Assembly: GCA_028023455.1 (NCBI GenBank)
Contig: JAQFVV010000158.1
Coordinates: 2,492,661 to 2,556,660, forward strand
Length of the DNA: 64,000 nt
Direction: 5' to 3'
Source of the DNA: Epiperipatus broadwayi
Lineage: Eukaryota > Onychophora > Udeonychophora > Euonychophora > Peripatidae
Under the pieces are notes generated by a model. It was not told the origin of the DNA. It did no database searches and saw nothing but the letters and a program-made list of their open reading frames with translations. Shown piece by piece: positions 22,441 to 36,737 of the stretch. How positions within the stretch are numbered: the stretch's first letter is position 1; the number at the start of each line of letters is the position of its first letter. Made by a program: the position numbers and the translations under genes.

Positions 22441-24711
22441 TGATTTTTCCATTTTTAAGGACTTATGAAATTATTTGCATTACCATGTGAGATCGTAATA
22501 TTCAATTTTTTCTCTTACTAAATGATTCCTCAACCATTTTATATATTGCAAAATCAAAAATCTTTCTTTAAAAAAATCACTTACAAGCAAATTCCAATGA
22601 TAATCTTAATTTATAGACTTATGCAAAACATTCTGCATTTATTCATTTCATCTATAGTTTTATTATAACCAAACTGCAGAAGTTTATTCTAGGCAGCAAT
22701 TATCAAAACTATTAAATAGGATTAATGACAAATGCTTTTATTTTGTTTCTATAGGTATCTAATATTTAAACAATACTTTAGTTTCACAATCAGTCCATAT
22801 TTCACATTAAGTTACTTGTTTGTGCTAATAATTTACAAGAGTGTGATAGTTATCATCATTATTTTGCAGTCACCCTTTTTAAGCATCTCCACCCATAATA
22901 CCTTATGTCATTTGTTTGAAGTCATGATTACAGCCACAAACTGCTATTTCTAAGTAATATGTCAAATCTTTTAATTCCTACTAAGAGTAATTACCACAAA
23001 AATTTATTTATTTGAAATAAACAACCAAGCAAATAAACAGAAAAGTATTGACTTTGAATTTTCTTTTCTGACATTTTCACATAAGATATTAAAAAATTTA
23101 GTTATTAAATAATAAGTCATATTTGTCCAGAGCACTTAGAGATTATAATAAGTACTATTTAAATACTCTTTATATTTTTTCCTATCATATATATAATTTA
23201 AAAACCTTCTTTATTTAGATAGAATTTTATAATGATATTTAAAGTCAGAGTCCAAATTTGTTGTTTTATTAATTCGTTGTAGCTAGGGCTTCTTTATTCA
23301 GATCTTCAATATTATCTTTTCAAAATATATTCATTAGTACTTTCAAGAATAAATCATAAACCTGATTATCAAATTAGAAGATTAAAAAGAAAAAAAAATA
23401 AAGACATAAAAACTTAAAATATATATTAAATAATCTATATTTAGTAAAACGTTAGCTATTTTTTAAAATAAAAATTACACGATTCGAATACAGTTAATTT
23501 TTAGCTGTACTGAAACACCCACCATGTCTGAAATATTTCAGTGCTAATTTATCTGACAACATTAATTTAATGCTTGAATATTTTCTCTGCGGTTAGAAGA
23601 CTGTTTCTAAAACATTCTAGGCAAGTCAAATTTCTCAACAGATTTTTTTTTATTTTTACATCACAATTTAAAATTGACTTCTTAAAATAAATATATACAA
23701 ACTTTTTCTTATTTACATGATTAAAAAAAAAAAAGAATCTGTAATTCTATTCAGTAAAAACAAATGTTTATTCTAGCCATGGTCTTTTTTAAAACATTTA
23801 ATAGAAGAACTAATTCATTTTCGTTATTTACCAGTTTTCCAACAGAAAGGATTATTAAATAAATCCAGATCATAAAGTGAAGTCACTTCTTTTCTTAAAT
23901 TATAGTTATCCTATTAAGATTATAAAGAAATTTTATATAGAAGTCAAAATTATACGAGATTTGGAAGCATCTCATTAAAAAAAGAATTGTACTATTCAAA
24001 GAAAGACAACATAAAACTATATCCTACTTAGAAATCTAGTTAACGATGTTTTAAAAAATTATTAAAAAGGGGGGGGGGAGACAATTAAGTAAAGCAAACA
24101 GTAAGGTGAAAAAAAAAACACAAACTGATCAATATTATATGCATTGACATAAACAATTAATTAGAATCATAACTTTCATTATACCATTACAGCAGTTTAA
24201 TGTCATGAGAACTTGAATATATATATATATTGAAATTATGTAGCACTAAATAAATGTAATAGTTAAAATGATGAATTTCTATGCACTATCTATAATTAAA
24301 TTCAATTTACTATTTCATAGTGTCAATCTCTAACAGTAAAACATAAAAAATAAATGGCTTTAGATTGCAGATGAAAATGGGGATGCATTGTATTTAAAGT
24401 TTTACCATATCAATCTAATTTTCTTTACAGAAAAGCAAGTACAAAAAAATATGATATTAAGTTCATATGTTGAAACAAAAACTTCCAAAATTTGAATCTA
24501 AAGAGGTCCCCTCCAACAGAAATATTATCTTTTCTCCTAGCGGTAAAGGCTATATCATTTGTTGCAAATATATATATTTATTTAGAAATCATAGTTAATA
24601 TAATAAAATTCAAATCAATACATAGATATTTTTGACTAATCCAGATTAATCTCTATTATGCTCTAGCTAGTAATGGTTATATATGCATTGCCTAATCAAT
24701 AATACTGTTTT
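22441..24711. other. AT-rich non-coding stretch
   Basis: No gene is supported. A nine-G homopolymer lies at 24070-24078. The 22732-22953 open frame has hydrophobic, intron-like composition without a recognisable domain. Confidence 0.6.
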
Positions 24712-24813
24712 GGGTGATGTGGAGAAGAGAAGCTAAAGATCGGAGAAGATGGATTAAACTTGGAGAGACCTTCATCCTGCAGTGGATTGATAATGGTTGA
24801 TAATGATGATGAT
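24712..24813 (+). mobile_element. RTE LINE 3' stub (~100 bp)
   Basis: This plus-oriented fragment encodes WRREAKDRRRWIKLGETF and ILQWIDNG followed by a stop, the extreme C-terminus of an RTE ORF, and it ends in a gataatgatgatgat-type tail. It matches the 3' ends of the RTE copies near 51090-51190 and 60015-60120, which lie in the opposite orientation. It is a very short 5'-truncated insertion. A 63-codon frame on the other strand is a shadow. Confidence 0.8.
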
Positions 24814-26072
24814 AGACTGGCTAGGGAGGGGGGTCTATATCTACTTGCAATATAACATTTTTTAAAGGTTTTCCAGTCTGGATTCAAATCTTAAGACTTT
24901 ACACTCCATAAAGAGAAATATACTTTTTAATAACATAAACAGAGCATTATTTTTGAAAACATGAAAAGAATAGATTTAATTGAATACTAAACAAAAAATA
25001 ATAATTAAAAAAAAAAAAGGTTTAATCAACAAAGGATTAAAGAAATCTTAACATGATTTTATTTCAAATGTTTCAACAGTAGCATATTTGACCTGTTTTT
25101 TTTTTTTTTTTGCGGAGGGAGGGGGAATTGATCAAAATTAATGGGAGGTGAGAAATGAGGTTTGTAAATTAGTGCGATACAAAAATATGGTTTTATATAT
25201 ATATAAGTTCAGGAAGTACATAGATAGATAATCAGATCAATAACACTGCTGTGAATAAACAGAAATATATATCATTTAGAATGTTATATTTACAGACAAT
25301 ATTAATAATAGAAACGAATATTTTTTCCATCAGTTACTTAAAAAAAAATTAACAATAGCAGCAGCACCTACATAAGCAAAAAAAGAGCATCATAAAAATA
25401 AAAAAAAAACATACATCTTCACAAATATACATAAAAAATAGGAGAAAAAATATTGGGAGTATGAAACCAAATAATGACTTGAACTTTCATAAGTCAGATA
25501 AAACTGCTGTAAATTGTTATATAAATAAATACCCTTTCTCTCCTCATCCTAGATTTCCAATAAGATACACTGTGGAAAACAAAATGGCAATTCTAAACTC
25601 AATACTGATGATGATGATGATGATTATTATTATTATTATTATTATTACTATTACTATTATTAATGGATGAAGCATTGACAATACCACCTGCTTTTTTATT
25701 AAATAAATAGTAATTCTTTAGAATGACCTATCACTTGTTGGTTTTTTGGGGTCCTTCAATGTTATGTTCATGATTGTAATAAAGAAATTCATTTAATTCT
25801 CTGATGACTCATTTTTATTATCAACATTTCCATGCACTGTATACTTTTCTGATGAATTTCAACATCTCATAATGTGACAAACTAAGACAATTTTCTTTGC
25901 TGTCCATAATATTTTCAAAAATCATTATTAGCATGTCAATTAAAACAAAAAAAAAAAACACTCCTTTATTCAATCAAACTTTTATGAAGCATAGAACTAG
26001 AATGTATAACTTGATAGAATTCTGATCTTCATTTTTAAAAATATGTGCCTTCTTCAAAAAATGTATTACTGG
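24814..26072. other. AT-rich stretch with microsatellites
   Basis: No gene is supported. A T-run ends in gcggagggaggggg near 25110-25127. The 25461-25670 frame ends in translated microsatellite and is not called. Confidence 0.6.
25607..25661. repeat. compound microsatellite (GAT)n(TAT)n
   Basis: About six GAT units run into about eight ATT/TAT units and then a few degenerate ACT/ATT units. GAT-rich tails terminate RTE elements here, but no RTE sequence adjoins this tract. Confidence 0.85.
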
Positions 26073-26555
26073 AATTTCATTTTATTACATCATCAAATAC
26101 CACATAATCACCATTCTTTATGCTTACACTAGCTGTTTTTCACAGAGGCAAAACTCTCCATATAGTAGTGCAATAGGATTATCTGACTGTGGCTATTAAT
26201 ACCAAAAAGTATAAATGCTGAACTGAATCCAGATTTATACAATTATTTAAGTTAATGAGCTTAACTTGAAAACATTATTGTGTTTTCATTTTGGACTTAA
26301 AGCTTTATAATTTGCTAAAAAAGCAAAAGGTGGCAGCTGGAGTGTTGCATTAGGTTCTACGATCTAGATGCAGTGCTCTCAGATTCAAGGCACATCACTC
26401 ATGAAGTCTCATGCTGAAAACTAGTCTGGGGCTATTGGATGAGTAGGTACTAGATAGGAATCTATGCGCAAACCTTCCTGCATCCACTGATTACTCTGGC
26501 TTGCACTGAGTGGTATTACTGTAAGGAGAGTTTTGCATCTGTAAATTTCATTTTA
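26073..26555 (+). mobile_element. FB2 element, locus A (single unit, 12-bp flanking repeats)
   Basis: The 459 bp unit (26085-26543) is flanked by a perfect 12 bp direct repeat, aatttcatttta, at 26073-26084 and 26544-26555. Short inverted ends share gcaaaactctccatatagta (near 26148) and its complement near 26525. The interior matches loci B and C, including gctgaactgaatcca, aaaggtggcagctgg and ctagtctgggg. The hammerhead-like core at 26382-26441 is eroded: CTGATGA reads CTCATGA and stem II is lost. It encodes no protein. Confidence 0.75.
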
Positions 26556-29500
26556 ATTTTGCCAAATATCAATTTGCAATAAACCCTTTTTATTATTAAT
26601 GGATGAGAGAAAAAGCAAAAGCTGTCTATAATTTGATAGTCTTCATCAGAAGATTTAGTTATTAAACCATTAAACATCACAAGATTTTAAAGCTCTTCTT
26701 CATAATAATTTCTTTAAAAATATCTTCAGATTTTCTTTATTTTCTATTACAAGCATAATCTTATCAATATCAAGTTTGGATGATCTCTATGTGTGTTGGT
26801 CTAATTTGAATTCCCTCATTTAATATATTTGTGTTGATATGCAACCATACCTACTTCTCTTGAAAATATAAACCTAGTTTGTTTTACTATTTAGCAGTTT
26901 TAACTTTAACTTCTAATTCCATAGACATTTCTCATAAGAATAATAAAATACTCTGACACTAATAATTTTTCTAGTATTGGCTTACTTTTTTCAATAATTC
27001 ATTAAGTCAATAGTAATGTCTCTTTCTGCTTGATTTTTTAAAAAAAAACTAAGATATATATCTCAGATTCTTTCAAAATACAGTATCTATGGATCTACCA
27101 TCCAATTTCAATAACTCATACTTTGAAAAAATACTACACTGTCACATAGTTGCTTTCAAAGAGTAAACATTATTTTACAGTTACAATATCACTTTGGTGA
27201 ATTACTGAATAAAAATTCTCTTTAAAATGATACCAAATGCAATATTAATGATATTAAGCTAAAAAAGAAGTCAGGAAGTACTTTCTTAAAATAATAAAAT
27301 GAAAATAATTGATTTAATAATTTAGGAAAAAAAAAAAGCATAATCCAAGCAAACATAGTACTAGTAATATCCTCTTTTTTTCCAATTTATTTATTTACTC
27401 TTTTTCTTCTATTTTTTGTTAATTAATTTTTAAATCAAAAAAATATCTTAAGTATGCACAACTATATTTAACATGCACATTACATAATGTTCACTATTAT
27501 CATGATTTCAGATATCAACATAAAAAGCTTAGAATCAAATAATTGCAAATACCGGGGTAGCACTGTATATAACTTTTAACATAATTTTTATCTTTTTTGA
27601 AAAAGATATAAAAACACAGATTTCTTCCAACTTAAGAATCATTGAGTGTTTTTTTCCTGGATTAAATGGAATAATATGATTTACTTTTTACTGATTCTTC
27701 TTCAAACTTTTTGTATACTGACATCAGTTATTCTGGTTTCATATTTTGGTAAAAATCTCATGCTTAATCTGACCTTGCCATTTATTATTGTAGTTCCTCT
27801 ATATTAACTGACTTTATAAAAAAAATGTTTCTATTTTATCTTTATTACACTGGCTATTATCTATGGGTATTTTTCATAAACATATTGATGGCTTGAATTT
27901 CCTTTTGAACTAAAATATCGTTCTTTCTTTTCCCATATTTGATTCCATTTTCAATATCTTTGTAAATCTTACAATATTAAAATTTAAATTCCCTGCTGCT
28001 CTTTGAAACTTCACATCCAGTTCTTTCAATATATCGCCATCATTTTTATTTTAAATTAATATATCCTGACATAAATCTTCATTTTACTGATTGTCTCATC
28101 TTTGTCAAACTTTTCTTAGATTAATTTTTATATCCAATTCCAATTACATTAAAACTCTAAATCAATTCATAATGATATTCAAAAAAGCAATAGATACTGT
28201 AACGATAATTGCCATTGTAGACGGGTTTGAACCAAAAATGAAAGATATAAAATGAGATATTCAATATGTCTCATAAATTTTGATTCAAATATTTATATTA
28301 AGTAAAAGATGAATGGTTAATAAAATGTTTCAATTCAAATATATATTAACCAATCGATGATGATGATAATTTAAAAGTACAAATTTTCTCAAAAGTATTT
28401 TGTTTTTCAGTTTCAATACAATAAAAAAATAAAACTCTCCAGATACCAAATCTTCTAACTAGAAAGTTTACTTTTCGAAAACTTATTAATGTACGATCAC
28501 CATCATTTACAAATTATTACCCTCATCTCTGCATGCCCCCCCCCCCCAATAGATTGTATGATTTCTCAGGGCTATGAATATTAAGTAACATATTGGATAT
28601 TAAAAGCATTATGCTTGGAATAAGTTCAACAAGCATACAAAAAACTAAATGGATTAATAAAAAATATATTATTAACACGGAGTATATAAAACTGTTGTGT
28701 ATATACTCGCAACGATTAATACTATACAAAATATTAAAAAAATAGTAATAAAATATATTTTTAATTTACATTAAGGTCTTATAATATTTATAATGATAAG
28801 TTAATTAAATAAAACTTCCACTTGAAAGGCAGATTTTAAATAGGATTTGAAGTGCTTTATATTTTTATAAACTAAGCAATTCAAATCTTTGCACGCATTG
28901 AGACTGCTTTTCTTTCTTCCTTTACATTCCTATTAAACATTAGGTTTTTCATACATTACAAAGTAAATTAATAAAATATGACAAAATGCATGAACTAGCT
29001 TTTCTTTTAGTTTTTTAGGCAATTACTCAAATGACAAGTATATAAACGCGCACACTCACAAATGGCAGTTTGTATATTTATTAGTCAGTTCACATAAGTG
29101 TTAATTCAAGTTTTTTTTACATTTTCTGCCGCTTTCTAATATAACCAATCTGAGCTGTATCTGATTTGTTATATTTACAATATATTTTCTATATTATCCC
29201 TAAAATACAGAAAAAGTTCGAAATTGATTTTTGGGTTTCATTATAAGTTTACATATCTGTAATTCATAATTTATCCATTAGTATAATTCTAGCCAAGCTT
29301 TTTGCTATAAAATTGAAGTCTATCAATGTTAAATGTCAAAAATGAAATGTATTTTTCAGTAAATTCTATTGATAATTTTTATAATTATACTTAGCACTTC
29401 AGCTATATAATAATGCATTAGCAATAAAAAGATTAATGAAGTTCTGAAAACTCTGCTTGGTTTTTTCTTTCTTCCAAATTTATGATATCCTAATTATTAG

Positions 29501-29689
29501 AAGTAATTTTAAATAAACATCCACTAAGTTGAGCAAATATCAAATAGTATGAATCTATCTACATTATATTAACCTATAGTATTGAAAAATATTCACAACT
29601 TGCTTTCAGAACCATATAGGGAAACTGCTGATTGAAAGGATCTATCTGCCTGCAGTATGTCTTTTTTTCTGTCTGCTTACAAGATGTTT

Positions 29690-29691
<2 letters not shown>
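26556..29691. other. AT-rich non-coding stretch
   Basis: No gene is supported. A 12-C homopolymer lies at 28536-28547. Confidence 0.6.

Positions 29692-29777
<86 letters not shown>
29692..29777. repeat. (TA)n microsatellite, about 85 bp
   Basis: Uninterrupted TA dinucleotides run for roughly 42 units. Tyr-Ile repeat frames on both strands across it are artefacts. A perfect tract of this length usually varies between alleles and is prone to assembly error. Confidence 0.98.
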
Positions 29778-29779
<2 letters not shown>

Positions 29780-32700
29780 TATACAAATTAATTTATATCA
29801 CTTTCTCTCACACAATTTAAAGTGATCAACTATCATTAATTCTATTATCCAATATATATATTCACTGGACTAAAAATAAAAAAAATTGAATAATATGAAT
29901 ATTCAATGATAAGGAAAAGTATCTTAAATAAAATTGTAGCAAAACTGGAATAGGAACAAATTAAAAAATAATTTAAGAATATACTGATGGAAGCAAAAGT
30001 TTTGCAGGACGTTGAAAAACTAAGTTACTAACTAATGAAGTTGACTTTTTATGATTAGACCTTTTACAGCAAAGCTATAAGATGATAATAATGAAGGATA
30101 AAGATACTATGGATGAGATAGAATAGATATATGAACAATGACATAAAAAGGGTAATTTAAAACATGATGCTAGTAATATTACAATTCAGAAATCTTGATG
30201 AAAAAGGCTTTTTTAAACAATTAATAAATTTTGGAGACTGAGAAACAAAAACCCTGTTGATAGGCTCATTGATTACTATAATATACAGCCTTTGTATCAG
30301 TTTATGAATCACAAAGATCAAAATTATGCACACAATCAAAAACTATAACTAGATCTTTATTTAAAAATACAAAAATAGTTAAAATATAAAAATCATATTA
30401 ACAAATTACTTATTCCTAAGCCTCTTCCAAAGATCATTTTTATTTAAGATTTCAAGGGTATTTACTACAAATATAGTAAGAAAAAAAATTACTATCTCAA
30501 TAGAAATATTTTATAAATAATGTTTAGATATGAAATATATAAGGAAAAATTCAATTGAAAAACTGATCCAACATCTTTTAGTTAACAAAATCTTGCAGGA
30601 GATCCAAATGAGTTAATTGATCAGGTAAGAGATATTAATCACAGTTGCAAGGAGATTAAACTAGATGCAGATCCCAACTAATTATAATAATATATAGGAC
30701 ATCGAGCAAATAATTGTTAAAAGATAAATAAACTTTGCAAAAAGTTGTTTTAATTGTTTAAATTAATTATAAAAATGACAAATGTAAAAAAAAAAAAAAA
30801 ATCCAAAAAAATAATAAATAAAAATCTCTCAATTGCTATTTATAAGCTTTATTTGCATTTTAGATGATTAATGTAGACAGATAACGAGTTCAATTTTGTT
30901 TAAACATTTAAGAACTTCCCCATTAATAACGTTTTATAAATATTAAAAATAAATTATTGCCAAAACTTATTTCCATCATCAATATTTTATGCTTGTTATA
31001 ATTTATTTTAAAAGACAATTTGATAACAATATATATGAATATATGTATAGAAATACTCGCCCAGACAATCGATGGATGAAGGCCAACATAATTCAACACA
31101 GTAGTAGATGATAGAATAAAGAATAATGATAATCCTTAATTACCCAATCAAAAAAATAACTGAATAATTTCATATGTATATATTAAAAAAAAACTATCCA
31201 TACACACACAAAAAAAGAAGATATGACAAACTGTAACAAATATCTGAAGAAATAGTAGCAAGCTATTCTATTATATTATTTTTATCCTATTAGTAGCCCC
31301 AGATCCAAAAAAATCAAATGCATTAAATTCACAGCAAAAATTTCCAAATTACAATGGCTATAAGCCAGAAATTAATTTAGGAAGTAAAAGAACAGCAGTG
31401 AATAAGGATTTAATATGTGCTGCCAAATTAACATTACTTAAGGTTATAATAGTTTCAGGCTGGAATAGTAGTAAACTTTGCTTCTGAAAAATATCTTAAA
31501 AGCTGAGATTATGTGAGTTGGTTTTTTTTTTGATTTAGTAAAACAATATATGAAAAATGTTTTTAAAAATCTGTACTTCTGATTTTATTGTATATTTTAA
31601 ATGTTTCATATAAAAAGAAAATTTATATTTCTTTAAAGATTAAAATTTAGAAATTGTTTTGAAAAGCATATTCAATTCTTAGTTACAATTCACTATTACA
31701 ATTTCACATCTTTCAAGTGTTTACATATACAAACGGTTTACAATTAATTTGAAATCAGTTCCAGGGATTTTTTTTTTTAATATGATAATTTTTGATTTCA
31801 ACAATATATATTTTTTCTCATTATAAATCCAAACTTTGCTGAGAATTAAAATAAATATTAATATTACATAGTATGTATATATTAAAAAACTTTTTGTAAA
31901 CTGTTTAAATTTATTTTATTAATATCAGCACAAAATTTTTAAGGCTGTAATTAAAACAATTTGAATAACAGAAATTTTGAACTAGCAGGAATTTAAAAGT
32001 ACATTTCTGCAAATTTGATTTATTTCAATTATAAAATTTTTCTAGTAAGTCCTATTTCATAGTAGCATGTCATTTTGATACAGAGATACGCTGTATATAA
32101 TTAAGCATTTAAGAATTTGACAACTTTTTAGTTAAAGAACAGATTAAACGTATAGGAATAGATACAATTAAAGTAAAAAAATCCCCAAAAGTCATTGGAT
32201 TATTATCATAGAAAAATTTTGAAACGATAATCGAGACTAGTGCAGAAAGCAAATGGTAAAATTCTCTAGTGAAGATGAAAAACTAAGTACATTAATCCAA
32301 TTATCACTATCTTCTTTAAAAAGATGAATAAAAATAGTTTTGTACAAAAAAAAAGCAAAAACAAAAATGATAAATTACTAGTGAGAAAAAAAATGCATGA
32401 ATTAAAAAATATAGTCAAAATATTTAAATAATTGTATTATCAAAACATCTATGTTAATTGAAAAACAAGATAGTTAACTATTATTAAAATTGTTGTGCAA
32501 CACTGAAAGAATATATAAGAGCTACAACTTGTATAAAAATTGTAAAGCACATAGATTCTAGAGACTACAAATGAATTACTAAAAACTATGAGGCAAAAAC
32601 ATTTTAAAAATTACTTGATTACATTAAATCCAAACAAATCTTTTAAGCTTTGTATATTATATAATAGAAACATGAAAGTGGTCTCTAGATTTCTTTTCAA

Positions 32701-34024
32701 TAATTGTAATTACCACAGAAAAAATACTTAATGCAATTTCCCATGTATAGTTAAGATGTTAATGAGAGTCCTCATTCATATATATATATATATATATATA
32801 TAAGTTGTAAGGATATCTGACAACCCCACAATGCAAATCTATTAATACACGCCACCAAACCTAGCCAAATTAAAACATAAGCTTAACTAATAAGTGGTTG
32901 AATATATGTTATCTTTTTTTTAAGCATATCTATATACATACAAAAATATTTACTTTATTAAATATCAAAGTAAACAAATGGCATAATAATTTTCCTTACT
33001 TCATAAAAAGAGTAGAAGCCCATTTAATGAAAGGGAATAGAATTAAACATTTTAAAGAAATCATTTAACTATATATATTAATAGTAGTCTAATGATCAAC
33101 ACATTGTGCATCATGAGAGACTAAGTAGGTATAGTGATGACCTAATGTCAAGCTAATCACTAAGCAACCAAGTGTGGAAAATAAAATTAGAATTTCATCA
33201 CATAATTCTTTAAATTAACTATTACCAAGGCAATTTATGCAACAATAGGCAACTGCAACAATGTTGAAGGAAATGGAAAAGTTAGTACACCAAACACCGG
33301 AAACTAAGCTCAGTATAAAAGCAAACCCAGTTCATTTCCATTTTCTTTTCTTTTTTTTTTAATAAATGCATTAGCCATAGAAATCAACAGTGTAAGACCG
33401 AATTTTTCGAATATAAAAAAAAATGGATGCCTCATTCGAATATTCTGACTTGCATATAGAAGTTTATTACCATAAATATAATAAATTAAAATCAATGTTT
33501 GAATTAAGAAAAGTTTGATAAATTCATATAACTTAATAAAATAAGTGGATTGTTTTCAAATTAATATCGGAGAAATAACAATATTATTCGAACATGAACA
33601 GAAGAGAAATAAAACATCATCAGCAATTAAATGCCCAAACCACAAATAGAAAAAATTTAATTCTATTATAAATCGCTATACAATGAATTCTGGCTAAATT
33701 AATATTACCATAGGACTGAATGCCATCATTCCAACCTTGAAAGCGCAATGACATCGTTTACTTATTTGTGAAATGCCTAAATGAACATCATTTGTCCTAT
33801 GCCAAATGTCTACATGAATAGAGATGCAGAGTGACTGGACAGAATTGATGCAAATGTTATTGTGATCATGTTACCTAAGGATTCCAATGAGCGATGAATA
33901 TTTTACCCAAGGAGAGTGGTCAAAAAGGAAAGAGACTGTATCCTTAAAGACATTGTTGTTGAATTCATGAACATTAACTAAGATAATTTAATGAAAGCTT
34001 TTATTTTATGTATTCTTACTATAT
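29778..34024. other. AT-rich stretch with weak coding relics
   Basis: No gene is supported. Weak protein-like scraps on the plus strand (for example NPVDRLIDYYNIQPLYQFMN near 30250-30310, and the 31290-31470 area) suggest badly decayed transposons. A (TA)n run lies at 32779-32802. 33720-33960 is slightly GC-richer, with a scrap reading DANVIVIMLPKDSNER. Confidence 0.45.
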
Positions 34025-35300
34025 TGTACCGGGTCAAACCGCTGAAACCCCTTACTTATACGTATATATAAGTTTTGGCTGGTTTCAAACTCCTTCATAA
34101 TACATTTATAATCTTATAAATGTTACATGAACGAACCGGCACGTTCGAGCAAAATGGGAGATCTTATTGATAGCTTTAACTATCAACAATGGCCCATCTC
34201 CGCTGCTAGATTCAAACCCCTACTATCCAAATACTTTATTTGTTTCGGGATAAACCCCGGGCGCCAGCTAGTCTTATGACTAACTTATTCGGGCAGTAGG
34301 CTCATAATCCAGCGCTCGAAACATTCCCTAAAACTAGCTCAGTCTAATTTTAATTCAATAACAAAATTATACAAACTTAGTGGTGGAAAGAATTAATAAA
34401 AAGGTTGGTAAAAAGAATTGACCGACAAATAAAGTTTAAGTTTGAAGACAATTCATTTTAATCAACATTAATTAAGTTTTAAAGATAATTTATAAACCAA
34501 CATTAATTTACTAAATTTAAACATCTTGATAATCTAATTTAATACACGCACATTTTTAAATTAACACATTATAACATATATCTGGTGAAAAGCATTAATA
34601 ATATATGACATCGTTAAATTATCTCACATTCCACACACGCACATCAATAGTTCATTTGATGCATGCTTAAGAGTTCAAATTACTTTACTCGGTAGGATTA
34701 ACGAATTACAGCGGTGGCTACTACGTATAAATGATAATACATAAATGTTTAACTAGGATTTTTGGAACATGGATATTGCTTGTTGTTGGCTGCTTCTGCT
34801 GGATTATATCTAACCGGTTAGATTTGGACGTTTCTTGAAGAGATTTTATGCGAATCCATTGGCTTTATTCTTGAAGACAGTTGAACGTTTGACGGAGGAT
34901 TTCTGAGTTGTTATGCGGACATTATTTCACAGGCAGGTTTTGATGATCTTGCTGGACTAAAAAGGCTGAAGCACGAGCGTATATTTCCAAAAGCTGCTCA
35001 ACAATGCATTTTTGTTTCTGAATACATAATAGAAACTGCACTGTTATCTGAACGAAAACTGTCACTGCAAACTAGACTGAAAAAACTGACACAATTAATT
35101 GTCCGATAAAAAAAAGTCTATTTATACCTGCGATGTGTTGTCCGTGTAATATCCTCCGGCAAATATCTGTTGTCGAATTCCATTGGTAATTAATCCTATG
35201 ACAACGTGTTTTTGATGATTGTTTAATTAGTAGTAGCTTTCATAAACGTATTGTTTTTTATATCTTTAATTAGTAGCCCACCGCTGGTGTGGTTTTTTTA
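34025..35300 (-). mobile_element. possible solo LTR/leader of an LTR retrotransposon
   Basis: The block is GC-richer than its flanks. On the minus strand it reads in LTR order: a TATA box (35119-35126), an initiator-like TCAGTT about 33 bp later (35084-35089), an AATAAA near 34870, then at 34248-34266 TGGCGCCC followed by GGGGTTTATCC. TGGCGCCC is the 8 nt core of lysine-type primer-binding sites, but the next bases do not match. No TG...CA termini, second LTR or gag/pol was seen. An unrelated promoter or another repeat is equally possible. Confidence 0.3.
35084..35126 (-). promoter_or_regulatory. TATA box and initiator-like pair
   Basis: The minus strand has GGTATAAATAGAC (TATA at 35119-35126) with GTGTCAGTTTT about 33 bp downstream (TCAGTT at 35084-35089). 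Spacing suits a Pol II core promoter. It is the only clean TATA/Inr pair noticed in the window and lies in a GC-richer block, but AT-rich DNA yields TATA matches by chance. Confidence 0.35.
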
Positions 35301-36737
35301 AATCTTTATTTAACTTAATAGCCATCGCTGTGTTTTCCAAATATAATTTCTTTTTTAACTTTCATTTATATGCATTTTTTAAAAATATTATTCTAACACG
35401 CATACATTTATTTACACTCGCATGCACATATATAATTTATTATAATAAGCTTGAATGAAAAAAGATTTATATTTTTTTTTTTAATTTTAAATTACTTATT
35501 TTTACAAAGACTAATTTAGAAAAACTTTACTTTCTTTTATAACACTTTTAGTTTGACTTTAAGAAAACCCCCTTCCCACTTTTAATCTTTTATTTCAAAC
35601 TCTTTTACGAAAGATTTTTTTATTTTTATTTTAATAATTTTTAGACAAAATTATTTTATATACATGTGCCAAATTGGCCTTGGCACAATATATATGTTTA
35701 TAAAACTCTTTTTTTATTTATTTTATTCCCACACTTGGAAGCGTAAATGTTTATAACTTGGAAGAGTCCATTATAAGTGGATGCAGCAAATAGAGGGGGA
35801 GCATCATTTATGTTTTAAATAAAGTTTAGATTGGCGTACCCTCCATAGCGACTTGATATTGATCATCATAATATAGGATAAGGTAAGATCTTTAAGATTA
35901 TTCCATATTAATCCCGTACACTTATTACAGGACAGAGTTTACATTATTTGTTTGTTTTTAACTAATAATCATTATAGATTTTTTTTTGTTTTTGGTGTAA
36001 ATGATTAATCTTCTTGTACAAATGCTCTTTTCTGTCAAAAATAGAGAATTATACATAGTTAGGGGCATCCCCTAGAAGATCAAATACCATTAATATTAAA
36101 TTATCTAGCTAGGTTTGCGATCATTTTAATAATAATGATTTTTTTTTGGCTTTATAAATAATTTTCTGCCATGTCATATATTTCTACCATTGAGTCAGGG
36201 TATGGAATCACAAATATATTTAATTATTGATATGGTAGAAATCCATCCTTGATACATATAATTATACTGTTTTATCTTGATGAAGAGTTTTAAATTTTTT
36301 ATTTATTTCATTATTTAATAAATGTTCTTTATTCATATTAAACTGGTTCCTAGTTTATTAAAATCATATTGCATTCTAGGAGATGTACTTACACACACTT
36401 CACTATATTAACACTGAAATATGCTTGGGTGAAAATTTAAACTGATTGTAACCTATATAAAGGTGCAGCAGTTGTTAATCTATCTAAATTCATTGCTAAA
36501 GAGAGTAAAAAGAAATAATTCTCCCTGAGTTTGAATACTGAGGTATAATAGAGTTAGAAAGGGGGTGGTGAAATGTAGACAAACTAGCCCAAATTGTATC
36601 AATATTTAATGAGTAAATACAAAGCTAGCCCATTGCAGGTAGATATGATCATAGGTTGTGTATTTCATCGCACCATTGACAGCATCATGCCAAAAGACCC
36701 TAGGTCCGACCACAGTGAAATCCCCCCCCTTTCTTGA
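35301..36737. other. AT-rich non-coding stretch
   Basis: No gene is supported. Two imperfect ~45 bp repeats at 35271-35335 share tagcccaccgctg/tagccatcgctg. 36430-36737 is a little GC-richer and probably belongs to the LINE scrap that follows. Confidence 0.5.

Noticed and set aside
24696-24887. 63-codon minus frame with PSLASLSSSLSTIINPL
   Set aside because: Antisense of the RTE stub at 24712-24813; the same text reappears at 60020-60205 opposite the RTE copy 2 end.
29574-29820. Tyr-Ile repeat proteins on both strands
   Set aside because: Direct translation of the (TA)n microsatellite.
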